From positions 1-36,334 of the forward strand of contig NZ_JAETGO010000049.1 in NCBI RefSeq assembly GCF_016765695.1: a stretch of 36,334 nt of DNA. The letters run 5' to 3'. This stretch comes from Sporosalibacterium faouarense (GTDB lineage Bacteria; Bacillota; Clostridia; Tissierellales; VENL01). Both the position numbers and the translations under genes were made by a program. How positions within the stretch are numbered: the first letter of the stretch is position 1; the number at the start of each line of letters is the position of its first letter. The notes under the pieces were generated by a model that was given only the letters and a program-made list of their open reading frames with translations, searched no databases and was not told the origin of the DNA. Shown piece by piece: positions 6,677 to 16,040 of the stretch.

Positions 6677-7267
6677 CCCTACAATTCAGAAATACTAAAT
6701 GAAATTCTTACTTAAAGCATTCTGACAACAATATTGCAATCCAAGTAGTTCATGTATCCTTTACCAACATTAACTTTATGCTCAGTAATTAATATCTATG
6801 TATAGCAAGTCAATGAGTCTCTTACAAGATATCTCTCACCACCATTCAAGGAATCAGTTCTCCTGTATCAAAATTTACTTTTGACAATAAGGCTATCTTT
6901 TCACTTGCCTTCTATGTGACTTCTTAGTGTCCATTACTGATTTAATTGTTTACATATTTAAACAAATTTCTGTCTCTTAAACTGCTAAAGTGGCAAAAGC
7001 TATCAAGATTACTTGATGAAAAAGTAGCATAGTGTTCTTGGATATTTAGATGTCTGCATTTATTGAGTATATATCATGTTTACATCAACTAACCAAAGAC
7101 ACTAAGTTACTAGCACTTATGCAAGAGTAATAAGATAACGACAGTTAGCAATTTAACCGAAGCTGTAAGCATTAAAATTATAAATTACTGAACTTACATT
7201 CCTAGTATATGATCCCTTATCATTAATTTCTAATTATCTTAGTTTCAGGTAAATTTAGTAGACACTC

Positions 7268-8827
7268 TTACGCAGATTTCCCACCAAACTTCTTCTTAAA
7301 TAAACTAAAGAACCAGACCATCTCTTCCACTTGAAATAAGTACAGTGTTATTAAATATACTATAGCGCCTAGTGCAATAGATAATGATAGAATAATAAAC
7401 TCAATTGTTTTACTATCTGAAAATCTTTCAACAAAAGAATAATAGCTAAAGTATACAATTATAGCCATGATAAAAGAAGATAGCAATGACTTGAAGCCAC
7501 ATCTAAATATATTTGAAAAACCTAATGGCCCAACCTTCTTTCTCAATCCATAGAACAAGTAGACAGTAGTTAATGTAGTCGAAATCGATGTAGCTAATGC
7601 TAAGCCAGTATATTTCATAGGTCCAATCAAAGTGAAATTTAAAATAATATTTAATCCCACAGCAACAAAGCCATTCAGCATAGGAGTCTTAGTGTCCTGC
7701 AAAGAATAATAGGCTCTTTCCATAAAAGTTCTTAATGCCATACCTACTAGTCCCAATGAATAAAATATAAGTGCTTGTGAAGTCATCCGAGTTGCTGTCA
7801 AATCAAAAGCACCTCTTTCAAATATTAATTCTACCATAGGTCTTGCTAATATTATTATGCCTATAGTAGTAGGTATTGTTATTATTAATACTATATTCAC
7901 ACCATTTCCTACTAGTCTTTTAAAAGCATCGTAAGTTTTATAACCAGCCGCTTTAGAAAGCAATGGGAATAAAACTGTTGCAATAGCAGTTATGAAGACA
8001 GCTAATACAATACTATTTAACCGAGCAGAATAATTTAGAGCTGATATACTTCCTTCTACAAGCGTTGATGCCAAAGATCTATCTACTATTTTATTGAGAT
8101 CATTTACAGCAACGCTGACTAAAACTGGCAACACTAAATATAATATTCTCTTTATATTTGGATCTTTGAAGTTCAACCTAAATTCATAACTATATTTCAA
8201 TTTCTTAATAGATGGAAATTGAATTAATATTTGTGAAAACACTGCTAATACACTGGTAATCATCAACCCTTTTATACCTAATAGAGAAGATAAGAATATA
8301 AGAAACATAATATAGGTTAAATTAAAAGGGAACTCTGAGACTGATGATTCAATAAACATTGATTCACTTTGCAAATATCCTCTATAAATCCCAACTATTC
8401 CAGAAAAAATAATTACGGGCATACCAATTCTCATCATATTAACTGCTAAATCAAATTGCTTCCCTTCAAAACCATGCGCTAGAAGTCTAATAATTATAGG
8501 TGAAAAAGACCACCCAAATAGGACCAGTAATACTGAAATTAGAATTACAATATTTAGTAAATTATTAATATACTCCTTCTTACCTTCAGTTCCTTTATTC
8601 CTCTCTATATCGGACAATATCGGAATTAGAGTAGTGTTTAAAGATTGAGTAAACATAGAAGTAAAAAGACCGGTAGCAGCTAGAGCTATGAAAAAAGTGT
8701 CTGTTTCGATACCAGATCCGAATTTTGCGGCAATTAACATCTCTCGGATAAATCCAAGCAATTTGCTGCCTATACTAAATAATATCATTATTATAATTGA
8801 TTTTACTGTTTTACTTGAATTTTGCAA
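7268..8827 (-). CDS. MurJ/MviN-family lipid flippase
   Basis: A 519-residue, very hydrophobic protein with about 14 predicted membrane spans, normal for MurJ. The N-terminal signature GFIREMLIAAKFGSG (about 25-39) holds the conserved arginine of the central cavity. MurJ moves lipid II across the membrane. Within a glycan locus that otherwise lacks a Wzx-type flippase, this copy may instead export the undecaprenyl-linked repeat unit (inference). The start is TTG 8827, preceded by GGAGGAA at 8833-8839. No ATG lies nearby in frame before residue 14. The gene follows the Wzy-like gene by 18 bp. Confidence 0.9.
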   Translation of the reverse strand: MQNSSKTVKSIIIMILFSIGSKLLGFIREMLIAAKFGSGIETDTFFIALAATGLFTSMFTQSLNTTLIPILSDIERNKGTEGKKEYINNLLNIVILISVLLVLFGWSFSPIIIRLLAHGFEGKQFDLAVNMMRIGMPVIIFSGIVGIYRGYLQSESMFIESSVSEFPFNLTYIMFLIFLSSLLGIKGLMITSVLAVFSQILIQFPSIKKLKYSYEFRLNFKDPNIKRILYLVLPVLVSVAVNDLNKIVDRSLASTLVEGSISALNYSARLNSIVLAVFITAIATVLFPLLSKAAGYKTYDAFKRLVGNGVNIVLIITIPTTIGIIILARPMVELIFERGAFDLTATRMTSQALIFYSLGLVGMALRTFMERAYYSLQDTKTPMLNGFVAVGLNIILNFTLIGPMKYTGLALATSISTTLTTVYLFYGLRKKVGPLGFSNIFRCGFKSLLSSFIMAIIVYFSYYSFVERFSDSKTIEFIILSLSIALGAIVYLITLYLFQVEEMVWFFSLFKKKFGGKSA

Positions 8828-8845
8828 AAAAATTCCTCCGAATTA

Positions 8846-10093
8846 CTATTTTAGAATATGCTTATTTAAAGTCTTATCATCACACCTAGCTGTTGAAGTG
8901 AACTTACAACTTCTAATACTACCAATTATCAATCCCATTAAAATCCAAAATTTCATTTCGATTAAATATGAACTACTAACCATTAAGTGAATAAACCCTA
9001 GGCTGAGCCATATAAGTGTGATTTCACTTCTCAGAGTTTTTCTCTTAATTATGGTCTTAGTTATCAATAAAATAATCATCACTAGAAGAATAAAACCTAT
9101 TGGGATTCCAAAATTTCCTAATATTTCCAATATAATGTTGTGAGCGTATACTGCATCTCCGTTTAATACTCTACGATCACCAGCAATACCAAAGCCAATG
9201 ATCGGGTTCTGAACTATTTCATTAATCACTGTTCTATATATATAATTCCTACCACTTAAGTGAATGTTATCCTGCATGAACAAATATATAGTTCTGCTAT
9301 ATATTCCCCTGTCACTTAAAAATTGAAAAATTCTAGATATAATTTTGTCAAAATTTATCGCACTAATCATAGCTACAAATATTGCGCTAAAATATATAAA
9401 AAGCTTTTTATAACTCCCAACTTTATGACTTAATAAGAATTTCATAAATATAAAAAATACAATACCAAGAATCGCACCTCTTGATCCTAGTATTAAAATC
9501 ACCAGTATAGAAAGAGTAGTTATTAATAAACTCTTTATATTAAACCTATCAATTAGTTGATTTAAAAAAACTATCGTTGGTATTAACATGTAGTTTGCCA
9601 ATGGTCCGCTATAAGTACCAACATTTGCGCTTCCTCCAAGTGACTGTATCCCCAATATAATACCCGCTAGGAATATTATAAATGAAGATTTAATCATAAT
9701 AATTTTAAATATTTTAAGATTCCTAATACTCATGCTGAACACAAACATCGGTAGGCTCATTAAAAAAATTGGAATTATTAAACTTCTCATATAAATTTGG
9801 TTTTCAGGATACATCAAATAATGTACTCCAAAGATTATTATACTGACTAGATATACAATAATTAACTTAAACGAACTTCTCCTAATCACGCTTGGAAGTG
9901 TATATATAAACGACACTCCCACCAAAAGCTTTGAGAAAAATTGAATTCCAGTAGCTCCACTCGTGCCTATCACCCCTAAATTTATCAACAAAAAATACTG
10001 CAAGGTCAATATAACAAAAGGGGCTACCAATGCTACACTAATCTTCCTATCATCAAATTCGTCATATTTTATTTTCGGTCTTATTTTATTCAT
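8846..10093 (-). CDS. O-antigen ligase/polymerase family protein (Wzy-like)
   Basis: A membrane protein of about 415 residues with some ten to twelve hydrophobic spans. The conserved Wzy_C region reads SGRNYIYRTVINEIVQNPII, GFGIAGDR and then AHNIILEILGNFGIPIG (about residues 280-340), with the expected Arg in the loop and the His-Asn of AHN. It probably polymerises the lipid-linked repeat unit on the outer face of the membrane. GAGGA at 10099-10103 supports ATG 10093. The ATG at 10105 overlaps that site. It lies directly upstream of the MurJ-like flippase, which fits a polymerase-flippase pair. Confidence 0.88.
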   Translation of the reverse strand: MNKIRPKIKYDEFDDRKISVALVAPFVILTLQYFLLINLGVIGTSGATGIQFFSKLLVGVSFIYTLPSVIRRSSFKLIIVYLVSIIIFGVHYLMYPENQIYMRSLIIPIFLMSLPMFVFSMSIRNLKIFKIIMIKSSFIIFLAGIILGIQSLGGSANVGTYSGPLANYMLIPTIVFLNQLIDRFNIKSLLITTLSILVILILGSRGAILGIVFFIFMKFLLSHKVGSYKKLFIYFSAIFVAMISAINFDKIISRIFQFLSDRGIYSRTIYLFMQDNIHLSGRNYIYRTVINEIVQNPIIGFGIAGDRRVLNGDAVYAHNIILEILGNFGIPIGFILLVMIILLITKTIIKRKTLRSEITLIWLSLGFIHLMVSSSYLIEMKFWILMGLIIGSIRSCKFTSTARCDDKTLNKHILK

Positions 10094-10105
10094 ATGATTC
10101 CTCAT

Positions 10106-10533
10106 TTCATAATTATTGACTCAAGATTAAAATATATGAATCAATGAGATTGATACGTGAATATCTTTATTATTTTCGTTCAAAATTGTATTATTTTAAA
10201 GTTCTATTGTTATAGTAACAATTACTTATTACATTCAAAATAGCAAATATATAATCATTAATTATCAATAATATTTTATAACAATCTCAAGTAATGCAGT
10301 ATATATGAAATTAAATACGAAATTTCCACAGTTTGTCCTGATGTAGTTTTTTATAAAATCCTCTTGATAATTAGTAATAGTCTACTAAAATTTCGCACCG
10401 AGAAACCCATTTCGTGTGGATTTCATTGCTACATTTGGTAACCATGGTATCATATTTTAAGAGTTATAATTACCATATTATTGAACTGTTAGTTCAGTTT
10501 TTCCGAAATACCCATAATATAAAAGAATACTTA
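10106..10533. other. Gene-free gap within the polysaccharide operon
   Basis: I see no gene in this stretch of about 430 bases. The longest minus-strand fragment with a Met start (MVTKCSNEIHTKWVSRCE) ends quickly and has no recognisable family. A small hairpin, TGAACT/AGTTCA (10482-10496) followed by GTTTTT, would terminate plus-strand transcripts only. The gap may hold an internal promoter for the Wzy-MurJ genes, but no clear one is visible. Confidence 0.5.
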
Positions 10534-11853
10534 TTATAATCTCCAATAGTGATAACCTTTTTCTTCAATATGTTTCCTATCCAAAATACTTTTAACATCA
10601 ATAAGCACCTTCTCATGATTCTCAAAATCTCCGTATAAGTTATCAATATCTTCCCAACTCATTTGTTTAAAGGTATCATGAGCTACTGCTAGTACCAAGC
10701 AATCAGCATCATTTATTTCCTTAATATCTACCATATTAATACCATATTCATGTTTTGCTTCATCAGCATCAGCCTCTGGATCGACTACGATAGGTTCAAT
10801 ACCATACTCTTTAAGACTGTGAATAATATCTATTACTCTAGTGTTTCTAGTATCTGGCGTGTTTTCTTTGAATGTTAAACCTAGAACAACAACTTTAGCT
10901 TGTCTTACTACTTTGTTTGCTAATATCAATTTTTTGATTATTACATCTGCCACGAACTTACCCATACCGTCATTAATTTTTCTTCCCGATAAGATGATTT
11001 GACTATGATAACCTAGTTTTTCAGCTTCATAAACAAAATAATAAGGGTCTACACCTATACAATGTCCACCAACAAGACCTGGAGTGAAGCCAAGTGCGTT
11101 CCATTTTGTATTCATTGCTTCAACTACTTCTTTAGTATCTATTCCCATTCGATCAAATACCATTGCTAACTCATTCATGAAAGCAATGTTAATATCACGC
11201 TGGCTATTTTCAACTACTTTTGCAGCTTCTGCAACCTTTATAGATCCGGCTTTATGAACACCTACTTCTATAACTAACTCATAAATTCTAGCAATTTCAT
11301 GAAGGCTCTCATCATCCATACCTGATACAATTTTAATAATATTTTCAAGCCTATGCATCTTATCTCCAGGATTAATACGTTCAGGTGAATATCCTATTTT
11401 AAAATCTACTCCACACTTTAAACCAGATTCCTGCTCTAATATAGGAACACATATATCTTCCGTTACACCTGGATAGACAGTTGATTCGTAGACAACAATA
11501 GAACCTTTAGTTAAGTTTCGACCAACTATTCTGCTTGCTCCTTCTACTGGTGAAAGATCTGGTGTCTTATCTGAATTAATCGGTGTTGGTACTGCTACAA
11601 TATGAAATTTTGCTTCTTTAAGTTTTGTTTCATCGGAAGTAAATTCAACAGCCGTTTTCTTAATCTCATCATTTCCAACTTCATTTGTTGGGTCAATTCC
11701 AGATTTATACAAGTCGATCTTCTTTTTATTTAAATCGAATCCAATAACATTAACTTTTTTAGCAAATGCAACCGCTATTGGCATTCCAACATAACCAAGC
11801 CCTACTACTGCAATTTTCTTTTTATTATTTACAATATCCTTATATAATTTCAT
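10534..11853 (-). CDS. Nucleotide-sugar 6-dehydrogenase (WbpO/TviB-like)
   Basis: UDP-sugar dehydrogenase of about 439 residues that oxidises C6 of a UDP-N-acetylhexosamine to the uronic acid with two NAD+. Domains in order are an N-terminal NAD-binding fold with VVGLGYVGMPIAVAFAKK, a central helix region (AEAAKVVENSQRDINIAFMN), the catalytic-cysteine motif GGHCIGVDPYY (about residue 260) and a C-terminal UDP-binding fold (VVVLGLTFKENTPDTRNTR). The sequence resembles the WbpO/TviB/CapL group (UDP-GlcNAc or UDP-GalNAc) more than UDP-glucose dehydrogenases. It predicts an acidic polymer. AAAGGAAGG at 11860-11868 sets the start at ATG 11853. The longer frame to 11892 would overlap the preceding gene. 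Confidence 0.93.
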   Translation of the reverse strand: MKLYKDIVNNKKKIAVVGLGYVGMPIAVAFAKKVNVIGFDLNKKKIDLYKSGIDPTNEVGNDEIKKTAVEFTSDETKLKEAKFHIVAVPTPINSDKTPDLSPVEGASRIVGRNLTKGSIVVYESTVYPGVTEDICVPILEQESGLKCGVDFKIGYSPERINPGDKMHRLENIIKIVSGMDDESLHEIARIYELVIEVGVHKAGSIKVAEAAKVVENSQRDINIAFMNELAMVFDRMGIDTKEVVEAMNTKWNALGFTPGLVGGHCIGVDPYYFVYEAEKLGYHSQIILSGRKINDGMGKFVADVIIKKLILANKVVRQAKVVVLGLTFKENTPDTRNTRVIDIIHSLKEYGIEPIVVDPEADADEAKHEYGINMVDIKEINDADCLVLAVAHDTFKQMSWEDIDNLYGDFENHEKVLIDVKSILDRKHIEEKGYHYWRL

Positions 11854-11881
11854 ATTAAACCTTCCTTTTATTATATTGTTT

Positions 11882-12979
11882 TTAAAAATCACTTAATAAA
11901 GATTTCCATTGTGAGACTATATTATCTTTCTTCATATTTCCTGATAAGATCATAGATTTACTAGACATATTCATACGTAGATTAGGATTTCTAATCATCT
12001 CAATAATTCTATCTGCCATTTTCTCAACATCATAAGACTTTATTATAAATCCATTCATCTCATTTTCTATAAGTTCATTTGGACCGTAAGGGCAATCGAA
12101 AGCAATTACTGGAAGGTTACTTTTCTGTGCTTCAAGGATTACCATCCCAAAAGATTCACTTCTAGATGTTAAAACATAAAAGCTATAATTTTTATAGACA
12201 TCCTTCAATTTATTAGTATATCCCATCAATTTAACCTGATTTTCTAATCTGTACTTTATTATTAATTCTTGGAGATTCTCTCTTTCCTTCCCTTCACCAT
12301 ATATATGCCATTGCCAATCTGGATGATCACTTAATGCAATGCGAGCAACATCAATGGCCAAATCAAACCCTTTGATGTTCTCTAAAGCACCAGCAGATAG
12401 TATTTTTTTTGAATTTGAATTGTAGTTATTCTCTCCATTAGTTAGTTCATCAATTGTATTATAAATTTGTACTATTTTCTTTAATTTCTTATACTGTTGT
12501 AAGTAAACACTCTTAGCCTTTTTAGTAATTACGACCATTGCATCTGATTTCTCTGCTGCTATTTTTCTAATTACATACTTCAAAGAAAAAATATCTTTTT
12601 TTAATGGAATACTAGCATGGTCCCACGCAATAAGCTTGGACTTCCTATTTTCCCCAGATGCAAAATGCAAAATATAGAAAATCAATGCCGGTGCTATAAC
12701 TATATCAAATTTGTTATCATTGAAGATTCGGTTAAGTCTATAGATAATCTCAAATAACCTTAATTTCAAGTTAACTTTCTTATCAAAAATTTTGATGACT
12801 TTGACATTTTCGTTAACGTTAACAAATTCAGTATTTGATCGATCTGTCAGAGTAATTAATGTAATATCAAATTCTTTTGTTTTTGCTAATTCATTAGCTA
12901 TTAGAGCAGTTGCAGACGCAATGCCACTAATATGATGTATGCCAGTAATTACAAATGCAATACGCTTAATTAAAACCAC
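11882..12979 (-). CDS. GT4-family glycosyltransferase
   Basis: A GT-B-fold glycosyltransferase of 365 residues, presumably cytoplasmic, adding one sugar to the lipid-linked repeat unit. The N-terminal acceptor domain starts IKRIAFVITGIHHISGIASA. The C-terminal donor domain has SAGALENIKGFDLAIDVA, then SRSESFGMVILEAQ (the E-x7-E motif) and FDCPYGPNELI. Substrate cannot be read from sequence. The start shown is GTG 12979, overlapping the preceding gene by 10 bases, which suggests translational coupling. It has only a weak GAGAG upstream, so the exact start is unsure. Confidence 0.88.
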   Translation of the reverse strand: MVLIKRIAFVITGIHHISGIASATALIANELAKTKEFDITLITLTDRSNTEFVNVNENVKVIKIFDKKVNLKLRLFEIIYRLNRIFNDNKFDIVIAPALIFYILHFASGENRKSKLIAWDHASIPLKKDIFSLKYVIRKIAAEKSDAMVVITKKAKSVYLQQYKKLKKIVQIYNTIDELTNGENNYNSNSKKILSAGALENIKGFDLAIDVARIALSDHPDWQWHIYGEGKERENLQELIIKYRLENQVKLMGYTNKLKDVYKNYSFYVLTSRSESFGMVILEAQKSNLPVIAFDCPYGPNELIENEMNGFIIKSYDVEKMADRIIEMIRNPNLRMNMSSKSMILSGNMKKDNIVSQWKSLLSDF

Positions 12980-14094
12980 CTACTCTCAATCGAATTATAT
13001 ATTTTTTTATATTGTAAGGAGATTGATGTCCACTTAAATTTGTCTACTTCATCTACTGAATTTATTGATAATCGGTTATAACTATCGATAACCATTTCAA
13101 TTTTTTTAGCAATATCTTCTATATAATTTGACTGTGCAGCGTAACCAACGTCTCCATCTTTAAAATAACCATCTACACCTTGATTTTTCGTATATACAAT
13201 TGGAGTACACTGCAACAATGCCTCAATATACGATAACCCAAATGTCTCTTTATGTGACACCATTGCAAAAATATCTGCTTGCCGATATTCATGAATTAAT
13301 TCTTCTTTATTCTTTCTTGGTACTAATTCAACAAACGAATAACTTTGGAGTTCTCCTAATAATTTTTTGTAAGTGTTCTGCTTTTCTACACCACCAACAA
13401 TCCTATATTTAATATTGAATCCTTTTAAATTTAAAATTTGAATCGCTTTACAAACATTTATCTGGTTTTTGTTGTTGTTTATCCAAGCAGTTGTCAATAA
13501 TACTAGTTCATTTTTTTTATCAATTTCTTTTGGATTACTTCTATTTTCAAAATAATAATCATCAATTCCATTCGGAATGATACTAGTTTTGTTCAAAATG
13601 GTTTCTGCATATTTATCCGGAATATATTTATTAAAAAGCGTTTCTTTATGCGCTGGAGATATAAAAATAACTTTCTCTGCACTTAAAAGTATTTTAATTC
13701 CAATCTTCCTAAGATGAACCATAAATCTAAAAAATACATTTATATCAGTATTTCTGACAGTTACAATGTATGGAATTTTTTTTCTTAGATATGTTTGATA
13801 AGCTATATAACCATTTGAAAAAAGAGTATGTGCATGCAAGATATTTACATCTTTATCTGATAAATATTTTAAAAAGTCTTTAACTACCTTATTATGTTTT
13901 ATATGGAAAAAATAGCGGTCAATATTATTATAATTTAGGCTGACATCAACATAATCATCATATTTACAAGCAAATGAATTGTTGGGTCTAACAAATTTAA
14001 AGACTCGTTGTTCTACTCCTAGTTCAAATAATTTGTCAGCCAAATTCTTATAAATTGTATTACCATAATCTGAATTTATATGAATTACTTTCAT
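12970..14094 (-). CDS. GT4-family glycosyltransferase
   Basis: A 374-residue GT-B glycosyltransferase. It begins MKVIHINSDYGNTIYKNLAD. The acceptor side has NILHAHTLFSNGYIAY, followed by the linker IIPNGIDDYYF (about 190-200). The donor-binding part has the E-x7-E-type motif SHKETFGLSYIEALLQ (about 290-305) and a glycine-rich end. GAGGTAG before ATG 14094 is a good ribosome binding site. It is the middle of three consecutive GT4 genes in the repeat-unit assembly block. The donor sugar is unknown. Confidence 0.88.
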   Translation of the reverse strand: MKVIHINSDYGNTIYKNLADKLFELGVEQRVFKFVRPNNSFACKYDDYVDVSLNYNNIDRYFFHIKHNKVVKDFLKYLSDKDVNILHAHTLFSNGYIAYQTYLRKKIPYIVTVRNTDINVFFRFMVHLRKIGIKILLSAEKVIFISPAHKETLFNKYIPDKYAETILNKTSIIPNGIDDYYFENRSNPKEIDKKNELVLLTTAWINNNKNQINVCKAIQILNLKGFNIKYRIVGGVEKQNTYKKLLGELQSYSFVELVPRKNKEELIHEYRQADIFAMVSHKETFGLSYIEALLQCTPIVYTKNQGVDGYFKDGDVGYAAQSNYIEDIAKKIEMVIDSYNRLSINSVDEVDKFKWTSISLQYKKIYNSIESRWF

Positions 14095-14124
14095 TTCTCT
14101 ACCTCAAATCTATAAGCTTATTCT

Positions 14125-15372
14125 TTAGTCATGTTCCTCAATAACTTGAATTAATTCTTTGGTTAACTTTTTAAAATCAAAATTATAAGCTGCCTTTCTT
14201 GCATTTTGCCCCATCTGTTCTACTTTTTGGTCATCACTACATGCTTTGATTATTACTCTCGCTACCTCTTCAGGACTTTGCTTGGTAGCACTAACTCCGC
14301 AATTGTTCTTTTCCAGTATGCTATATCCTGTCGTATAAGTTTGTATTACACATCTACCAGCAGCTAAATATTCAAAAAACTTATTCTGACTTTGTCCATA
14401 TTTATCAAGTGAAGTGCTTGAGTTATGTAGGACATTTGCATAAGATCTTTTTAGAATTGAGGGAATCATCTTCTTCTCAACCCTACCTTTAAAAATCACA
14501 TTGTTTATCTTCTCTTTTTTACATTTCTTTTCTAACATTTCTTTTTCATCACCAGACCCATAAATTAAAAACCTAACCTGTTGATCTTTCTCTTGAATTA
14601 TTTTCGCGGCGTCTAATAAAAGCCCTAGATTATTTACTTTTCTAATGGAACCTGCGTAGACTAAGTTTTTATAGTTCTTATCCTTCAAGTCTAAATCGTC
14701 AACTTTGTATTCTTTAGAATTCTTATCAAAAGAATTGATTATTACTCCGTTACTTATGTGTTTTACTTTGTTTAAATTAATCTGTTTATCCCAACCTTGA
14801 TCTATTATATATTGACTTCCACCTTCCCAAGTCATAACAATTGAATTTGCTTTCTTATAAATCCATTTCTCGCCTTGGTATAATAACTTAGCAACCACAC
14901 TATTTTTCTTTAATGAACCATAAGCTACGATACTCTCCGGCCATAAGTCCCTAACTTCACAAATACAAGGTACACTGAGTTCTTTTGCACACCTTATGCC
15001 TGCAACTAACGTTAATGGATGTACACTTGAAGCTAAAATCACATCAGGTTTTCCATTTAATTCTGCATACCTCTTCGCAGACTTAAAAAGTCTTCTATAA
15101 AATGAAACCATATTAACTATTCTTTTTTTTCCATTACCTTTATACTTAGGTGTATTAACAAAAACAAAAGGAATATCATTCACAGAATCTGTAGAATACT
15201 GTTTTCTATTAGTATCAATATGATTATCTGAAAAATGATTTGTAGAAGCACAAAAGATTGTAGGCTTATACCCTTCTTTTATAAGATTTTCTGCAAACCA
15301 ATAATGTCTTCCAGCAAGATCAAAAAACATATTTGTCGCATAATGATTCCATATCCAAATATTCTGTCTCAT
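14125..15372 (-). CDS. GT4-family glycosyltransferase, WbuB-like
   Basis: A 415-residue glycosyltransferase of the WbuB/WcaI group. It shows the characteristic EVRDLWPESIVAYGSL (about 140-155), the hinge ISNGVIINSF, a donor domain YAGSIRKVNNLGLLLDAA, and NKFFEYLAAGRCVIQT near the end. Members often add an early sugar to a lipid-linked 4-acetamido-dideoxy sugar, which fits its place directly after the acetyltransferase and phosphoglycosyl transferase genes (inference). Its ATG overlaps the TGA of the acetyltransferase gene (ATGA, 15369-15372), and AGGAG lies upstream, so translation of the two is probably coupled. Confidence 0.9.
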   Translation of the reverse strand: MRQNIWIWNHYATNMFFDLAGRHYWFAENLIKEGYKPTIFCASTNHFSDNHIDTNRKQYSTDSVNDIPFVFVNTPKYKGNGKKRIVNMVSFYRRLFKSAKRYAELNGKPDVILASSVHPLTLVAGIRCAKELSVPCICEVRDLWPESIVAYGSLKKNSVVAKLLYQGEKWIYKKANSIVMTWEGGSQYIIDQGWDKQINLNKVKHISNGVIINSFDKNSKEYKVDDLDLKDKNYKNLVYAGSIRKVNNLGLLLDAAKIIQEKDQQVRFLIYGSGDEKEMLEKKCKKEKINNVIFKGRVEKKMIPSILKRSYANVLHNSSTSLDKYGQSQNKFFEYLAAGRCVIQTYTTGYSILEKNNCGVSATKQSPEEVARVIIKACSDDQKVEQMGQNARKAAYNFDFKKLTKELIQVIEEHD

Positions 15373-15992
15373 CTATCTACTCTCCTAGCCGGAACTCCAA
15401 TATATGTCCCAGGCACACTAATATCCTTAACCACAACAGCCCCTGCACCTACTTTGCAACGACTGCAAATGTTTACGTTATTGCTCACAATACTGCCTAT
15501 TCCTATCCAGGTTCCCTTTTCAACTCTTATAGTCCCAGCTAAGCTAGTACTAGGGGATATGTGAACATAATCTTCTATAGTATTATCGTGATCTAAACTA
15601 GCACTTGTATTGATAATACATCCTTTGCCGATTCGGCTTGAACTGTTGATTACTACTCCTGCCATTACAACAGTTCCAATACCAATTTCAACATCAGTCC
15701 CTAAAACTGCACTTGGATGAACTAAACTAACTATATTTAATCCGCCCTTTATTAACTTCTCTTGAATCTTCTCTCTCGTCGCATTGTTTCCAATAGCCAC
15801 AAAGAAATCAGCTTCACTTTTATATGTAAAAGCATCAGCAGTCCTACCTATGACTTCTAACCCCATAGATGTCTTAATAGACTCGTGATCATCGAGGAAT
15901 GCAATGCTTTGCCACCTATTCATTTTTATTGCGATGTCAGCGACAACCTTTCCTTGTCCACTGGCACCAATAATAATCAATTTGTCTTTCAT
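15369..15992 (-). CDS. Sugar N-/O-acetyltransferase, NeuD/PglD/EpsM family
   Basis: A 207-residue protein. The N-terminal Rossmann-like part begins KLIIIGASGQGKVVADIA. A left-handed beta-helix of hexapeptide repeats follows (about 95-200), containing the catalytic-histidine region SASLDHDNTIEDYVHISP and ending PGTYIGVPARRV. PglD-type enzymes acetylate UDP-4-amino-4,6-dideoxy-GlcNAc to give UDP-N,N'-diacetylbacillosamine. With the aminotransferase, dehydratase and transferase in the same locus this is the likely reaction. GAGGAGAG precedes ATG 15992. It is coupled to the next glycosyltransferase by a 4-base overlap. Confidence 0.92.
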   Translation of the reverse strand: MKDKLIIIGASGQGKVVADIAIKMNRWQSIAFLDDHESIKTSMGLEVIGRTADAFTYKSEADFFVAIGNNATREKIQEKLIKGGLNIVSLVHPSAVLGTDVEIGIGTVVMAGVVINSSSRIGKGCIINTSASLDHDNTIEDYVHISPSTSLAGTIRVEKGTWIGIGSIVSNNVNICSRCKVGAGAVVVKDISVPGTYIGVPARRVDR

Positions 15993-16040
15993 GAACAGTA
16001 CTCTCCTCTCCCAAATAATAAATGTATGATTCCATTTCTT

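Larger units (their letters stand above)
5980..7267. other. 1.29-kb degenerate intergenic region ('gene graveyard')
   Basis: No intact gene is visible on either strand between vanZ and the MurJ-like gene. Short minus-strand stretches read like coding sequence but are broken. One is a 65-codon open stretch without a start (6024-6218) whose end reads FIGIEPLTILYFRIWINKGM. Another overlaps the vanZ start (5969-about 6100, with LGFGLIRECLREKNM). A third is the clearer glycosyltransferase remnant listed separately. The likely explanation is loss of one or more glycosyltransferase-type genes from the polysaccharide operon. The region also holds a 30-bp palindrome (6647-6676). Confidence 0.6.

Noticed and set aside
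6732-6760. Short match to the cpsD-like gene (about 21 of 24 bases with 486-510), suggesting a decayed kinase copy.
   Set aside because: The match does not extend on either side and such a hit is expected by chance in AT-rich DNA of this size.
10482-10502. 6-bp-stem hairpin followed by GTTTTT in the gap before the Wzy-like gene.
   Set aside because: Oriented for plus-strand transcription, where no gene is present; stem short.
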